Positions 8,652 through 18,517 are shown, numbered from the stretch's first letter. The stretch is 59,343 nucleotides of DNA from an uncultured Alphaproteobacteria bacterium (GCA_944390915.1 CALXRS010000010.1:1-59343), one strand, 5' to 3'. Notes: generated from the letters alone by a model not told the origin. Numbers and translations are program-made.

Positions 8652-10109
8652 TCAGGAAAGCCCGCTCAGCGCTTTGGCCGCCTCCTCAATATCGTTCATC
8701 GGAATAAGTTTGTCGCCGATTTTTTGCCCGTTTTCATGACCTTTGCCGGCAATCACCAGCATATCGCCTTCTTTCAGACCTTCCACGGCATATTTTATCG
8801 CCTCAATCCGATCGCCGATTTCCACGGCATCCGGACATTCGGCCAAAATCTGCCGACGGATGGCGGCGGCATCCTCTGTGCGCGGATTGTCGTCGGTAAC
8901 GATAACGTTGTCCGCCAGTTCGCGGGCTATCCGTCCCATTATCGGCCGTTTGAGCTTGTCTCTGTCCCCGCCGCAGCCAAACACCACCCACAGTTTGTTT
9001 GCCGTATGATGACGCATGGTTTTCAGCACGTTTTCCAAAGCGTCCGGCGTATGCGCATAGTCGACGTACACCCCTGCCCCGTTTGCCCGACGGCCGACCA
9101 GATCCAGCCGTCCGCGCGCACCTTTAAGATGCGGCAGATAGTCGATAATTTTGCCGGAAAAACCATGTCCGGCAATCACCATCCCCACGGCGCAGAGCAC
9201 GTTCATCGCCTGAAATTCGCCGATAAGCGGCAGCTCCATCCGATAGGGACGCCCCTCTATTTCCACCTCCAGCGTTTGCCCGGCGGCATGCGGCGTCCGT
9301 TCCAGCAGGCGCAAATCCTTGCCGCCGCGGCCGTAAGACATCACCCTTATTCCCCGCGCGCGGCATATCTCCGCCAGTTCGGCAAATTCGGGAATATCGG
9401 CGTTCAGAACCGCCGTACCGTCGGCCTCCATCACGCGGGAAAAAAGTTCTTCCTTGGCTTTGAGATAATTGGCCATCGTTTTGTGATAATCCAGATGATC
9501 CTGCGTAAAATTGGTAAAACCGGCAACTTTGATGCTAAGCCCGTCCAAACGGTGCTGCTCAATGCCCACGCTCGAGGCTTCAAGCGACACATAATCCACA
9601 CCTTTTAACGCCAGATCGCGCAAAATGCGGTGCAGGGTCACGCTGTCCGGCGTGGTCAGGGTTTCGGTCGGTGCGGCAACGTCGGCAACCACGCCCACCG
9701 TGCCGATGCTGGCCGAAGAATAGCCCAAACATCTCATCATCTGGCGGCAAAAATCGGCAATCGAGGTTTTGCCGTTGGTACCGGTTACGGCATAAAGACG
9801 CGCCGGCATCGGTTTATAAAAATTGCCCGCCGCCCGGGCAATGTTCGCCCGCATATCCCCGGCCGCCCGCACAAACACCGCCCCGCTTTCCGCCGGCACG
9901 GCATATTCGCCGTCGTAAAGCACGGCCGCCGCTCCTTTTGCCAGAGCATCGGGAATATATTTGCGCCCGTTTTCCGCAGTGCCGTTCAAGGCGATAAACA
10001 ACGCCCCGGGCACAACTTTGCGCGAATCGATTTCCACCGAGCCGATTTCCGTATCGGCAAAATCCCCGTCTACCGTTTTGATGCCGGATAATATCTGACT
10101 GAGCAGCAT
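8652..10109 (-). CDS. murE: UDP-MurNAc-L-Ala-D-Glu:meso-diaminopimelate ligase
   Basis: Adds the third stem-peptide residue to the UDP-MurNAc dipeptide in the cytoplasm, using ATP. The 485 residues show the Mur ligase P-loop TGTNGKTS at 109-116, the central ATPase fold and the C-terminal DDNPR motif near residues 405-409. DNPR selects meso-diaminopimelate, as expected for a Gram-negative wall. The start at 10109 follows an AAGAGG site. In most proteobacteria murE sits in the dcw cluster. Here it stands alone between nagB and a small lipoprotein gene, which suggests the dcw cluster is split. Confidence 0.95.
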   Translation of the reverse strand: MLLSQILSGIKTVDGDFADTEIGSVEIDSRKVVPGALFIALNGTAENGRKYIPDALAKGAAAVLYDGEYAVPAESGAVFVRAAGDMRANIARAAGNFYKPMPARLYAVTGTNGKTSIADFCRQMMRCLGYSSASIGTVGVVADVAAPTETLTTPDSVTLHRILRDLALKGVDYVSLEASSVGIEQHRLDGLSIKVAGFTNFTQDHLDYHKTMANYLKAKEELFSRVMEADGTAVLNADIPEFAELAEICRARGIRVMSYGRGGKDLRLLERTPHAAGQTLEVEIEGRPYRMELPLIGEFQAMNVLCAVGMVIAGHGFSGKIIDYLPHLKGARGRLDLVGRRANGAGVYVDYAHTPDALENVLKTMRHHTANKLWVVFGCGGDRDKLKRPIMGRIARELADNVIVTDDNPRTEDAAAIRRQILAECPDAVEIGDRIEAIKYAVEGLKEGDMLVIAGKGHENGQKIGDKLIPMNDIEEAAKALSGLS

Positions 10110-10194
10110 GACAAACCTCTTTTGTTTATGGTTGCAACATGGGTTTGAATATAGCCGCCAAAGCTTAGTTTTTTATTAATTCCGCCGCCTGAGA

Positions 10195-10572
10195 TCAGTT
10201 ATTTTCCGCAAATATCCGGTCGGTGCAGTCGTCGCCGTTGAAATTGTAACCGACAACCGTGCCGTTGTTGACCGTAAACGAAATTTTGCAATATTCAACA
10301 CCGTCGCGGCTTCCGTCCAAAAGCCCGAAATCCGGTTCAACAACGGCGCCGTAGGCCACCTCGCCGCGGTAGGGTGAGGCATCTCCCTGTCCGGCATAGT
10401 CAACATAGGTCAATACGCGGCTGTCGGCGTCTATCGTAAAAACGCTGTCGGGCTGCCCGAAGTTTTCCACCAGACGTTGTTCGGAAACGCCGACCCAGGC
10501 GGCAAGACGCCCGTCCAAACCGCTGCTGCCGGCACAGGCCGTCAAAAACAGAGCGCATAATAAAACCAGCAT
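10195..10572 (-). CDS. Small lipoprotein of unknown function
   Basis: The 125-residue product has a short lipoprotein signal with lipobox LTAC, so the mature protein starts at about Cys13. The next residues (A-G-S) lack an Asp at +2, favouring the outer membrane. The rest (LVENFGQPD, VLTYVDYAG, YCKISFTVNNGTVVGYNFNGDDC) resembles the SmpA/BamE-type fold, in which a small alpha/beta domain carries a GxP turn followed by strands with a V-N-G-x-V hairpin. That likeness is my inference. Two late Cys could form a disulfide. A GGAG site precedes ATG 10572. Confidence 0.7.
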   Translation of the reverse strand: MLVLLCALFLTACAGSSGLDGRLAAWVGVSEQRLVENFGQPDSVFTIDADSRVLTYVDYAGQGDASPYRGEVAYGAVVEPDFGLLDGSRDGVEYCKISFTVNNGTVVGYNFNGDDCTDRIFAENN

Positions 10573-10632
10573 GTTTATCTCCTTTTATCATTGTCAAAAC
10601 ATGCCTTTGATATGGGAACTCAAGAAAGATTT

Positions 10633-11925
10633 TCAACCGGCGGAAGACTGCGCCGTTGACTGCAGAATATCCGTCAACCGGCTTTGTTCGGCCTGTCCCA
10701 GACGCACTTTGAGATACATGTTTTCGCCCTCTGTTCGACAGGAAAGAACCTTGCCGTGACGGTGCAGCCAGGCCAAAAGCCGACCGTCTGCCGCAGGCAC
10801 AACCAAATCGACCACGGCTTCGGCAGCCGACAAAATCTCGTCCAGACGGGCAAGCAGCGTTTCGCACCCCGCCCCCGTCAACGCGGAAATTTTGACGGCT
10901 CTGGCCGCCGGCGGCGTAAAGGCGGAAAGCAGATCCGTTTTGTTATATGCTTCGAGATAATTGTCCTGATACTCTATTTTTTCGAGCCCCAGACGGTGCA
11001 AAACATCCAATACGTCGCGGCGCTGCTGCTTTATCACCGGTGCCGAAGCATCCAAAACCTGCACCACGACATCGGCTTCCGCCACTTCTTCCAAGGTCGC
11101 CCGAAAGGCCATCACCAGTTCGTGCGGCAGGTCGGAAATAAAACCGACCGTATCCGAAAGGATAACTTCCCGCCCCGAGGGCAAAACCAGTCGGCGCATG
11201 GTGGTGTCCAACGTGGCAAAAAGCAGGTCTTCGGCAAAAACGCCGGCGGCCGTCAGGCGGTTGAACAAAGTCGATTTGCCGGCATTGGTATAGCCGACGA
11301 GAGCCACCACCGGATAGGGCACGCGTTTGCGCGCCGTGCGTTGCAGCCCGCGCGTCTGACGGATTTTTTCCAATGCTTTTTTGATTTTGACGATTTTTTC
11401 ATCGATAATCCGGCGGTCAAGCTCTATCTGCGTTTCCCCCGGACCGCCCAGAAAACCGGCGCCTCCCCGCTGGCGCTCCAGATGCGTCCAGCTGCGCACC
11501 AGCCGGCTGCGCTGATAGGTCAGATGCGCCAACTCCACCTGTAGCGAGCCTTCTCTGGTTTTTGCCCGTTCGCCGAAAATCTCCAAAATCAGCGCCGTAC
11601 GGTCTATAACTTTCAGATTCAGGGCTTTTTCCAGATTGCGTTGCTGCACGGGCGAAAGCGCGGCGTCCACCACCATCAGCCGACAATTTCCGGCCGCCGT
11701 CATTTCGCCGAAACGCCTGACCATTCCCTTTCCGAAAAACATATCCGGCCGCACTTGCCGCAGGCGGACAATTTCGGCGCCCGCTATTTGCAGATTGATG
11801 GCTGCCGCCAGACGCACGGTTTCTTCCAGCCGCTGCTCGGGAGACAGGGAGAAACGCTCGTCTTCCCTGAAGGGACAGACGATAAACGCCTTTACGGCCG
11901 GAATTTCAACAACATTTTCACTCAA
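10633..11925 (-). CDS. hflX: GTPase HflX, ribosome-splitting factor
   Basis: A 430-residue GTPase that binds the large ribosomal subunit and can split stalled ribosomes. It has the HflX N-terminal domain, the GGxGFLGGPGE-type linker (here GGAGFLGGPGETQIE) and a G domain with VGYTNAGKST near residue 208, DTVGFI and the NKTD specificity motif. The only plausible start is TTG at 11925, four bases after the hfq stop. With no clear ribosome site of its own, it probably depends on coupling to hfq. Hfq-hflX adjacency is conserved across proteobacteria. Confidence 0.93.
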   Translation of the reverse strand: MSENVVEIPAVKAFIVCPFREDERFSLSPEQRLEETVRLAAAINLQIAGAEIVRLRQVRPDMFFGKGMVRRFGEMTAAGNCRLMVVDAALSPVQQRNLEKALNLKVIDRTALILEIFGERAKTREGSLQVELAHLTYQRSRLVRSWTHLERQRGGAGFLGGPGETQIELDRRIIDEKIVKIKKALEKIRQTRGLQRTARKRVPYPVVALVGYTNAGKSTLFNRLTAAGVFAEDLLFATLDTTMRRLVLPSGREVILSDTVGFISDLPHELVMAFRATLEEVAEADVVVQVLDASAPVIKQQRRDVLDVLHRLGLEKIEYQDNYLEAYNKTDLLSAFTPPAARAVKISALTGAGCETLLARLDEILSAAEAVVDLVVPAADGRLLAWLHRHGKVLSCRTEGENMYLKVRLGQAEQSRLTDILQSTAQSSAG

Positions 11926-11929
11926 GGAT

Positions 11930-12160
11930 TTAAGCTTGTTCGCCGGTCGGGGAAATATCCACCGCCTCGCCCGGCATAATCGTCGAAACGGCGTGCTTAT
12001 AAATCAGCTGCGTATGCCCGTCGCGACGCAGCAAAACGGATGCGTCGTCAAACCAGGTTATTATTCCCTGAAGTTTAACGCCGTTAATAAGAAAAACGGT
12101 AACGGCGATTTCCTTGCTGCGGATATTGTTCAAAAATTCTTCTTCTACATTTGCTGACAT
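11930..12160 (-). CDS. hfq: RNA chaperone Hfq
   Basis: A 76-residue Sm-like protein that pairs small RNAs with mRNAs. The Sm1 block ([17 protein letters not shown]) and Sm2 block ([10 protein letters not shown]) are clear. It is YKHAVS, where E. coli has YKHAIS. The C-terminal tail is short, as in other alphaproteobacteria. An AAGGA site precedes the ATG and a sigma-70 promoter lies at 12201-12230. The gene sits between trkA and hflX, the classic alphaproteobacterial order. Confidence 0.96.
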   Translation of the reverse strand: MSANVEEEFLNNIRSKEIAVTVFLINGVKLQGIITWFDDASVLLRRDGHTQLIYKHAVSTIMPGEAVDISPTGEQA

Positions 12161-12200
12161 GTTTTTTCCTTATGATTATTGTTGTTAGCCCGTTGTTTTG

Positions 12201-12230
12201 ATTGTAACCCCATTTTTTATAAATAGTAAA
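12201..12230 (-). promoter_or_regulatory. Promoter of hfq-hflX
   Basis: On the minus strand TTTACT (12225-12230) and TACAAT (12201-12206) are separated by 18 bp, about 40 bp before the hfq start and after the trkA stop. Confidence 0.5.
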
Positions 12231-12257
12231 GAGTTGTTCTTCTTAAAAGGGGATAAA

Positions 12258-13613
12258 TCAGGCAAAAATTTTCTCCGCGCGGCGGATGGACGCCGGCGCC
12301 GTGAAAAAGACAAGAACATCGCCTTCCTCAATATGCTCTCCCTCCCCCGGCAGAAGCATTGTTTCTCCCTTGCGGATAAGGGCGCAGACGCGGCTTTCTT
12401 TCGGCAGACCGAGTTGCGCAAAGGTGGAACCGATCAGGGTTGAGTTGCCGTCAACGGCAATTTCCCATACTTCTCCCGAAAGCCCCAATGTGCAGGCGTT
12501 GTTCAGACGCACCTTGCGCAGTTCCTTCAAAATGGCAGAAATGGTAATTGTCGTACGGTCTACCAGAATGTTATCGCCGACGTTTATCATCTGCGTGTTG
12601 GCCGAACGGGAATTGACCAGCGCAAAAGTGTTTTCCACGCCGTTTTTGCGGGCAATCATCGCCGCGATAATATTGTCTTTGTCCTCGCCGGTTACCGCCA
12701 CCGCCGCATCGGTGTCGGCAATGCCGGCCTCGGAGAGTACCACGTCGCTCATGACGGAACCGCTGAAAACAGCCGTGTTGTTCAGATATTCCGCCAGTTG
12801 TGCCGCGCTTTGCGGATCTTCGTCAATCACCCGGCAGCTGATGCCGTCATCGTCTTCCAAAGCTTCCGCCAGATAGGCGGTAATGCTGCCGCCGCCGAAA
12901 ATGAGCACCCGCTCGTTGTCTTTGCGCTCCAGCCCGAAACTGTGGATAACGTCCTCTATGTCATCGGCCGCGGCCAACAGGTTGATTTCGTCGCCGGCGT
13001 GGAAGGTATCGTCCGCCCCGGGAATAAACCCGCGACCGTTGCGGATAATGTTGATAACCGCAATATGCAAGTCCGGATCGGCGCGTTCCAAATGGTCAAG
13101 AGGAATTTGCAGCAGCGGCGATTTTTTCGGACAGCGGAAAGACAGCAGCATCAGTTTGCGGCCGGCAAAAGGATATGCGGCCGAAATCCCCGGATATTGC
13201 AACGCCCGACGGATGGCCGCGGCAATTTCAAATTCGGGAGAAACGGCCAAATCAACAGGTATGTCATGCTCGCCGAACAATCCGCTCCAGGCCGCCCGAT
13301 GATATACTCTGGCACTGATTCGCGCCACTTTGCGCGGAATGTCAAACAACGAACGCGCTGCCTGACAAGCCACCATGTTGACTTCGTCGCTGTCGGTAGC
13401 GGCAATCAGCAAGTCGGTTTTTCCGGCTTCCGCCTTTTGCAAAACATCGGGATGCGCCACCGAGCCCAAAAGCGTCATCACATCCCACTCGCGAGCCACT
13501 TCGCTTAATTTTCTTTCGTCCTCGTCAATAACCGTTACATCGTTATTGCCGCGGCTGAGATATGCGACGATGCTTTTGCCGACATTGCCGGCTCCGCCTA
13601 CTATTATCTTCAT
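12258..13613 (-). CDS. trkA: Trk potassium uptake regulator TrkA
   Basis: The 451-residue cytoplasmic regulator of the Trk potassium channel carries two RCK units. Each has a Rossmann NAD-binding domain followed by a TrkA-C domain. The first starts GGAGNVGKSIVAYL with VIDEDE at the acidic turn. The second starts near residue 233 as FGGGSITAYLA, where the third glycine of the usual GxGxxG is replaced by Thr. No trkH or trkG channel gene is in the window. The start overlaps the dusB stop by four bases, so the two are coupled. Confidence 0.93.
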   Translation of the reverse strand: MKIIVGGAGNVGKSIVAYLSRGNNDVTVIDEDERKLSEVAREWDVMTLLGSVAHPDVLQKAEAGKTDLLIAATDSDEVNMVACQAARSLFDIPRKVARISARVYHRAAWSGLFGEHDIPVDLAVSPEFEIAAAIRRALQYPGISAAYPFAGRKLMLLSFRCPKKSPLLQIPLDHLERADPDLHIAVINIIRNGRGFIPGADDTFHAGDEINLLAAADDIEDVIHSFGLERKDNERVLIFGGGSITAYLAEALEDDDGISCRVIDEDPQSAAQLAEYLNNTAVFSGSVMSDVVLSEAGIADTDAAVAVTGEDKDNIIAAMIARKNGVENTFALVNSRSANTQMINVGDNILVDRTTITISAILKELRKVRLNNACTLGLSGEVWEIAVDGNSTLIGSTFAQLGLPKESRVCALIRKGETMLLPGEGEHIEEGDVLVFFTAPASIRRAEKIFA

Positions 13614-14599
13614 CTTTCTTCTCCCCCGTTTGCTTCTCCGGCGGACAGGCCGCCGAAATATTCTTTAACGGCCGTCCGCGCCTCCGCCAGCCCGGTTAGA
13701 CGCACATAATGTTCGCGAAAACGTTTGGCCTCGCGCAACCCCCTGCAATACCAGCAGACATATTTGCGCGACAAGGACAAAGCCGTGCGGCTGCCGTAAT
13801 ATTCTTCCAATCCGTCAAGATGCGCCAGCAAAACCTGCATGATTTCCACCGTCGTTTTAACAGGGGGCAAAACGCCCGTTTGCAGATAGCGGTCGATATC
13901 GGCCACCGCCCACGGCGCCCCGAGCGCCGCCCGACCGATCATCACTCCGTCGGCGCCGGTTGCGGCCAAAGCTGCGGCCGCCGTCGGGCCGTCGGTTATG
14001 TCACCGTTGGCCACCACCGGAATCTTGACCGCGTTTTTAACCTCGCCGATAATCTCCCAGTCGGCCCGTCCGGCATAAAAGTCGCTGCGGGTGCGGCCGT
14101 GCACGGTAATCCGCACGGCGCCGCTTTCCTCACACATCCGCGCAAAGTCAACCGCGTTGACATGCTCGTGATCCCAGCCTTTGCGAAACTTGACGCTGAC
14201 CGGAAGCGATGTTGCCCGAACCGTCGTTTCAATGATTTTTGCCGCCCGCGGCATATCGGTCATCAGATAGGCGCCGGAATTGTTATTGACGATTTTGCGC
14301 ACCGGACAGCCCATGTTGATATCAAGCCCGCCTGCCCCGAGTTCCGCCGCCACTCTGGCTGCCTCGGCAAACAGCTCCGGCTCGCCGCCGACAAGCTGCA
14401 CGATAACCGGATACGGTTCGTCGCGAACGTCGGCTATGCGCCAGGTCTTTCTGTTTTGGCGGGTAAGAGCGTTAACCGCCACCATTTCGGAAACAATGTT
14501 GCCTTTGCCGAAAGATGCCACGAGGCGCCGAAACGGTTTGTCGGTTATACCCGCCATCGGCGCCAGAAAAACCCGGCTGTCAAAATTCGTCATGGCCAT
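13610..14599 (-). CDS. dusB: tRNA-dihydrouridine synthase (DusB/NifR3 type)
   Basis: An FMN enzyme that reduces uridine to dihydrouridine in tRNA. The 329 residues include VFLAPMAGITDKPFR near residue 10, the catalytic Cys in NMGCPVRK (about 97-104), HGRTRSDFY, VVANGDI and MIGRAALGAPW, all typical of the Dus TIM barrel. In many alphaproteobacteria this gene (nifR3) begins the nifR3-ntrBC-ntrYX-trkA-hfq-hflX cluster. Here trkA follows directly with a 4-bp overlap and no ntr genes remain. It ends within a run of minus-strand genes starting with the coiled-coil gene 6 bp upstream. Confidence 0.95.
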   Translation of the reverse strand: MAMTNFDSRVFLAPMAGITDKPFRRLVASFGKGNIVSEMVAVNALTRQNRKTWRIADVRDEPYPVIVQLVGGEPELFAEAARVAAELGAGGLDINMGCPVRKIVNNNSGAYLMTDMPRAAKIIETTVRATSLPVSVKFRKGWDHEHVNAVDFARMCEESGAVRITVHGRTRSDFYAGRADWEIIGEVKNAVKIPVVANGDITDGPTAAAALAATGADGVMIGRAALGAPWAVADIDRYLQTGVLPPVKTTVEIMQVLLAHLDGLEEYYGSRTALSLSRKYVCWYCRGLREAKRFREHYVRLTGLAEARTAVKEYFGGLSAGEANGGEER

Positions 14600-14605
14600 T
14601 TATCT

Positions 14606-17600
14606 TCAGTTCAGCTTATCCAGAGCGCGCGCCAGAACATAATAGATTTTGCCCACGTCGGCGCCGGAAATGACCGACAACAGAATATCGGACTTTTCGC
14701 AGGCACGAGCGCGGTTAATCAGTTCTTCAAACTCGTTCATATAGGCGCTGACCACTTTGCGAAACTCGGGATTTTTTTCAAACTCCTCTTTCAGCGCCAC
14801 CACCTGCTTGCGGCTCATACTGCGGGCAAGATAGCGCACAAAAACATCCGCATCACCCTCATAATATTTCTGCCACAGCTTGTCCTGGCTTTCGGGGTTG
14901 AAAATCATATTGATATCAACCGCCAGATTTTCCAGTTTTTCAATAATCGAAGTGGCATTTTTCAAGAAGTTTTCCACTTTCATTTCGCGGTAGCGTTTTT
15001 CGATTTCCGCCAGTTCGCCGCCGGCCTGTTTGGCGCCGATTTCCAGCAGCTCAATCTGTTTTTTGACAATCTGGTTGAAACTGTCGGTACCGGCGACAAT
15101 CTCGTTGCCGCGAGCGGTAAATTCTTCCAGACTGACGCTGAAATTGCCCATTGTCTCGCCGGCTTTTGCCATGGTTTCATCAGCCGTTGCGCGCAGCGTT
15201 TCGGCCTGTTCCTTAAAGACATTGCCGGCCGCAGCTACGTTTTCCGCCATCTGTCCGGCGGAATCTCTGGTTTCGTTTACCACCGCACGCAGCTTTTCGC
15301 CGGCTTCGGCAAAACTGCCCGAACTTGCCGCCACGGCTTCTTCAAGCCGCCGCCCGAGTTCCTGCAGATTTTCGCCCTGTTCGCGAATTTTGTCATGGGC
15401 AAAGTTTGCCTTTTCAATCAGCTGTTCGGAGGCTTTTTCCATCAGCGAATTGAAATAATCCGCCAGCGACTTGGTATCGTTTGTAATTTGCGCCATTTTT
15501 TCATTTTCCGCAGCCAGCTGCGCGGCCGCAGCATCGGCCGTCTTGGCGCTGTCATCGGTAATCTGGTTAAAGCTTTCCAAACCGCGGCGATAATCTTCGG
15601 CCATTTTGTTCATATTGGCGGCAGCCTCATCAGTGGTCACACCAAGCCGCTCACTGCAGGAAGAAAGCATTTGTTCGACTTCCTGCATGCCGGAAACGGC
15701 ATTTTGCGCCGTTTGCGCAAGAACCCCGTCGGCCTGAGCCAATTTTTCCGACAATGCGGCAATGCCCGTTGCGGCTTCGGCCGCGTTTTCACGCAAGTTG
15801 GCGGCATCTTCGACAAAAACCCCGCGCAGATTTTCCATCTTTTCGGCGATGGCGTCGGCCACGTCCATCAGACAATTATATTGCTGGTTCAAAGCCGCTT
15901 CGCCCAAACGCGTCTGCGCGCTCACCTGATTGACCACATCAAGCAGATCTTCGCGCTGGCGGGCAAAGTTTTCGCCGATGATTGCGCCCTGAGCCTGCAT
16001 CTGTTCGTCAATTACCTTAAACACATCACCGATTCTGCTTTCCTGAGCCTGCATCTGTTCGACGACGGCATTGAAATTATCGTTGATTTCCAAGCTGCTG
16101 CTGCGTATTTGCTCAACGGAAGCCCCTATTTGTCCGACATAATTTTCCATTCTGCCGCTCAGGCGGTCAAATTCGTTGCCGAAATCGTCATGGACATTGC
16201 GCAGCCGCTCCATGCTGCCGGTAATTTTTTGAGCGGCATTTTCGCCGGCGTTTTTAACTTCTTCGACAGAACGCCCGAACTCTTCCAAACCGGAGCTCAG
16301 GCGGCCGGAAACGGCGTCCAAATCTTCGTTCAGACGACTGATTTTTTCGCCCACCGCCTGGTCTATTTCGCCCAGCTTGTCAATGGCCACTTTCGACTTG
16401 TCGGCCACGGCGGAACCGCGTTTTTCCACCTCTTCTTCCAACGCGCTCATCTTGGCGAACACGCTGTCTGCGCTCTCGCCGATGGAAGCAATCTGTTCGC
16501 GTATCGTCCGACTGACGCCGGCCGTGTTTTCGGCTACGTTGTTAAACAGGGTCGACTGGTTTTCAAAAGTGGAAACAATTTCTTCAAAACGAGAAGAAAA
16601 ACCTTCCGTTGCCTCGTTGACCGCGGACGCATGACGTTCCATAACCGTCGACAGACGACCGGTCTGTTCCTCAATGCCGTCGGTTAAGCCGCGCAGCTGT
16701 TCGCTTTGTGCGGCAACCACCGATTCCAGACCCGAAATTTTGCCGGCGGCATCTGCCGCGGCGGCGCCCAAACGAGAAACTTCTTCTTCCAGAGTTTCAT
16801 TAATTTGCTTTGACTGCTCGGCTACCTCGCGGGAAGCTTCGAGCGAAGCCGAAAGATTGTCCCGCAGACGGCCGACGGCCTCGTTCGTCTGTTCGGAGAC
16901 TTTGTCGGCCACGGTCGATAATTCTTCAATCTGGCGGGCAAGCTCGGAGCGAATGTCGCCGATTGCGGCAATCGACGCATTGAGGCTGTCATGCTGTTCG
17001 GAAAGCGAATTTTCCGCCAGACGGCTCTGCGCCACGGCCATGTTCCCGGTTTCGTTAATTTTTTCCGCCTGATCGGACAATATTCCGCCGGCCTGATTTA
17101 ATTTTTCCAACACGGCCTGAACGGATTTTTCGATTTCGTCAATCCGTTGTTTGAGCCGCATTCCGGCTTCGTCCAACCGACCGCCCGCGGTCTCGCCGAT
17201 ATTTTGCATCTGCGCCAGACGTCCGTCTATCGTGTCGCAACCGTTTTCCAGCCTGTCGCAGGCATTGCCGGTAAAGGTTATCAGATTTTCGGTCTTAACC
17301 TGCAGCGTATCGACCGCTTCTCGCAGTTTTTCCACCGCCTGCGTACTTTGCTCGTCCATATTTTCAAAACCGTTGCTTAAGGCATTCTCCGCTTTTTGCA
17401 AGCTATCGGTAACCGTATCGGCAATATTTTTCATTTCCGCCGCTTGGATGGAAATATTGTTTTCAACCACCGCCGTCTGGGCAATGATTTTTTCCGCCTC
17501 TCCGGCAAACTGTTCGCTGTGCTCGGCTATATGGCGACAGGCGTTTTGGATACTGTTGTCCATATTTTCCGCATATTCGACGGTTTGGCGGCCGCGGGTT

Positions 17601-18517
17601 TCTATCAGTCTGTCGATTTCTTCGGCCACCGAGCGGAAAGTTTCGCCGACGGCTTTGGTACTTTCGGTCGCCTGCGCGGTTATATCTTGCAGGTACTTGC
17701 TCTGAGCCTGAATTTTTTCGTATACCAGATTAAAGTTTTCTTCGGAAACGGAGCCGTAAGAGCGGATGCTCTCGCTGGCCTCAATAATCTGGCGGGAACT
17801 GCTTTCCGCCACCGTTTGGATGACGTCGGCGGAATTTTTGATTTCGTGCATTCCCGGCAACAGGTTGTCGACAATGCCGTTGATATCTTCCTGCAACCGA
17901 CCGGCAACGGACGAAAATTCGGCAATGCAACTGTTTAAGTCTTTAGTGGTCTTAAAAGCCTTGTCGGTCACGCCGTCAAAACTTTTGGTCAGGGTTTTAA
18001 CGCCGTTGGTCAGCTCGACGATGCTTTTGGTAGAGTAGTTATCGAGCACACGCACCAGACTGGCAAAATCGTCAACTCGGGAATCAAGCTCTTTTTTGAT
18101 GTTGGCAGTCTGGCTCATGGCCAATTTGGTCACCTCCTGCAGCTCCGCCACCTGCGAGCGAATTGCCTCGGACATGGCCTTGGCCGTGGCCGACTCTCCC
18201 TCTTCGGGATAGACCAGCTGGTTCATATAGGCGCGCAAAAATTTTGCCTCCCGTTTGAACGCCGCGCTGCGGTCAACATAGGCCATGCCCACCCAAATCA
18301 GCGCCAGCGGCAGAGTTGCCCCCGCCAAAAAACCGCCGAACTCGTCGGGCATCATCAAAAACAAATTCGACCAGCCGAAAAACTGGGTAATATATATCAG
18401 CACAATCGCAAACCAGACCACGGTCACAATCAGCATCAGCCGATAGAGATTGCTGCCGAACCACGAGGTTTCGTTTTCTTCCGCAGGAAGATTTTCCGCT
18501 TTGTTTTTAAGACTCAT
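14606..18517 (-). CDS. Giant membrane-anchored coiled-coil protein (TipN/GPR-like?)
   Basis: The 1303-residue protein has two hydrophobic segments near residues 27-49 and 61-81, then about 1000 residues of heptad-rich, Ala/Glu/Gln-rich sequence with little Pro, predicted as long coiled coil. A distinct charged C-terminal region (about 1200-1303) contains KYYEGDADVFVRYLARSMSR. No kinase, HAMP or MCP signalling hairpin is recognised. The layout matches large alphaproteobacterial polarity factors, TipN of Caulobacter and the growth-pole-ring protein of Agrobacterium. That assignment rests on architecture only and is tentative. A GGAAG site precedes ATG 18517. It directly precedes dusB by 6 bp. 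Confidence 0.6.
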   Translation of the reverse strand: MSLKNKAENLPAEENETSWFGSNLYRLMLIVTVVWFAIVLIYITQFFGWSNLFLMMPDEFGGFLAGATLPLALIWVGMAYVDRSAAFKREAKFLRAYMNQLVYPEEGESATAKAMSEAIRSQVAELQEVTKLAMSQTANIKKELDSRVDDFASLVRVLDNYSTKSIVELTNGVKTLTKSFDGVTDKAFKTTKDLNSCIAEFSSVAGRLQEDINGIVDNLLPGMHEIKNSADVIQTVAESSSRQIIEASESIRSYGSVSEENFNLVYEKIQAQSKYLQDITAQATESTKAVGETFRSVAEEIDRLIETRGRQTVEYAENMDNSIQNACRHIAEHSEQFAGEAEKIIAQTAVVENNISIQAAEMKNIADTVTDSLQKAENALSNGFENMDEQSTQAVEKLREAVDTLQVKTENLITFTGNACDRLENGCDTIDGRLAQMQNIGETAGGRLDEAGMRLKQRIDEIEKSVQAVLEKLNQAGGILSDQAEKINETGNMAVAQSRLAENSLSEQHDSLNASIAAIGDIRSELARQIEELSTVADKVSEQTNEAVGRLRDNLSASLEASREVAEQSKQINETLEEEVSRLGAAAADAAGKISGLESVVAAQSEQLRGLTDGIEEQTGRLSTVMERHASAVNEATEGFSSRFEEIVSTFENQSTLFNNVAENTAGVSRTIREQIASIGESADSVFAKMSALEEEVEKRGSAVADKSKVAIDKLGEIDQAVGEKISRLNEDLDAVSGRLSSGLEEFGRSVEEVKNAGENAAQKITGSMERLRNVHDDFGNEFDRLSGRMENYVGQIGASVEQIRSSSLEINDNFNAVVEQMQAQESRIGDVFKVIDEQMQAQGAIIGENFARQREDLLDVVNQVSAQTRLGEAALNQQYNCLMDVADAIAEKMENLRGVFVEDAANLRENAAEAATGIAALSEKLAQADGVLAQTAQNAVSGMQEVEQMLSSCSERLGVTTDEAAANMNKMAEDYRRGLESFNQITDDSAKTADAAAAQLAAENEKMAQITNDTKSLADYFNSLMEKASEQLIEKANFAHDKIREQGENLQELGRRLEEAVAASSGSFAEAGEKLRAVVNETRDSAGQMAENVAAAGNVFKEQAETLRATADETMAKAGETMGNFSVSLEEFTARGNEIVAGTDSFNQIVKKQIELLEIGAKQAGGELAEIEKRYREMKVENFLKNATSIIEKLENLAVDINMIFNPESQDKLWQKYYEGDADVFVRYLARSMSRKQVVALKEEFEKNPEFRKVVSAYMNEFEELINRARACEKSDILLSVISGADVGKIYYVLARALDKLN

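Noticed and set aside
13709..16687. 992-residue open frame on the plus strand
   Set aside because: It lies antisense to dusB and the coiled-coil gene, has the composition of a reversed coding frame (many His, Phe, Gly) and no domain or ribosome site.
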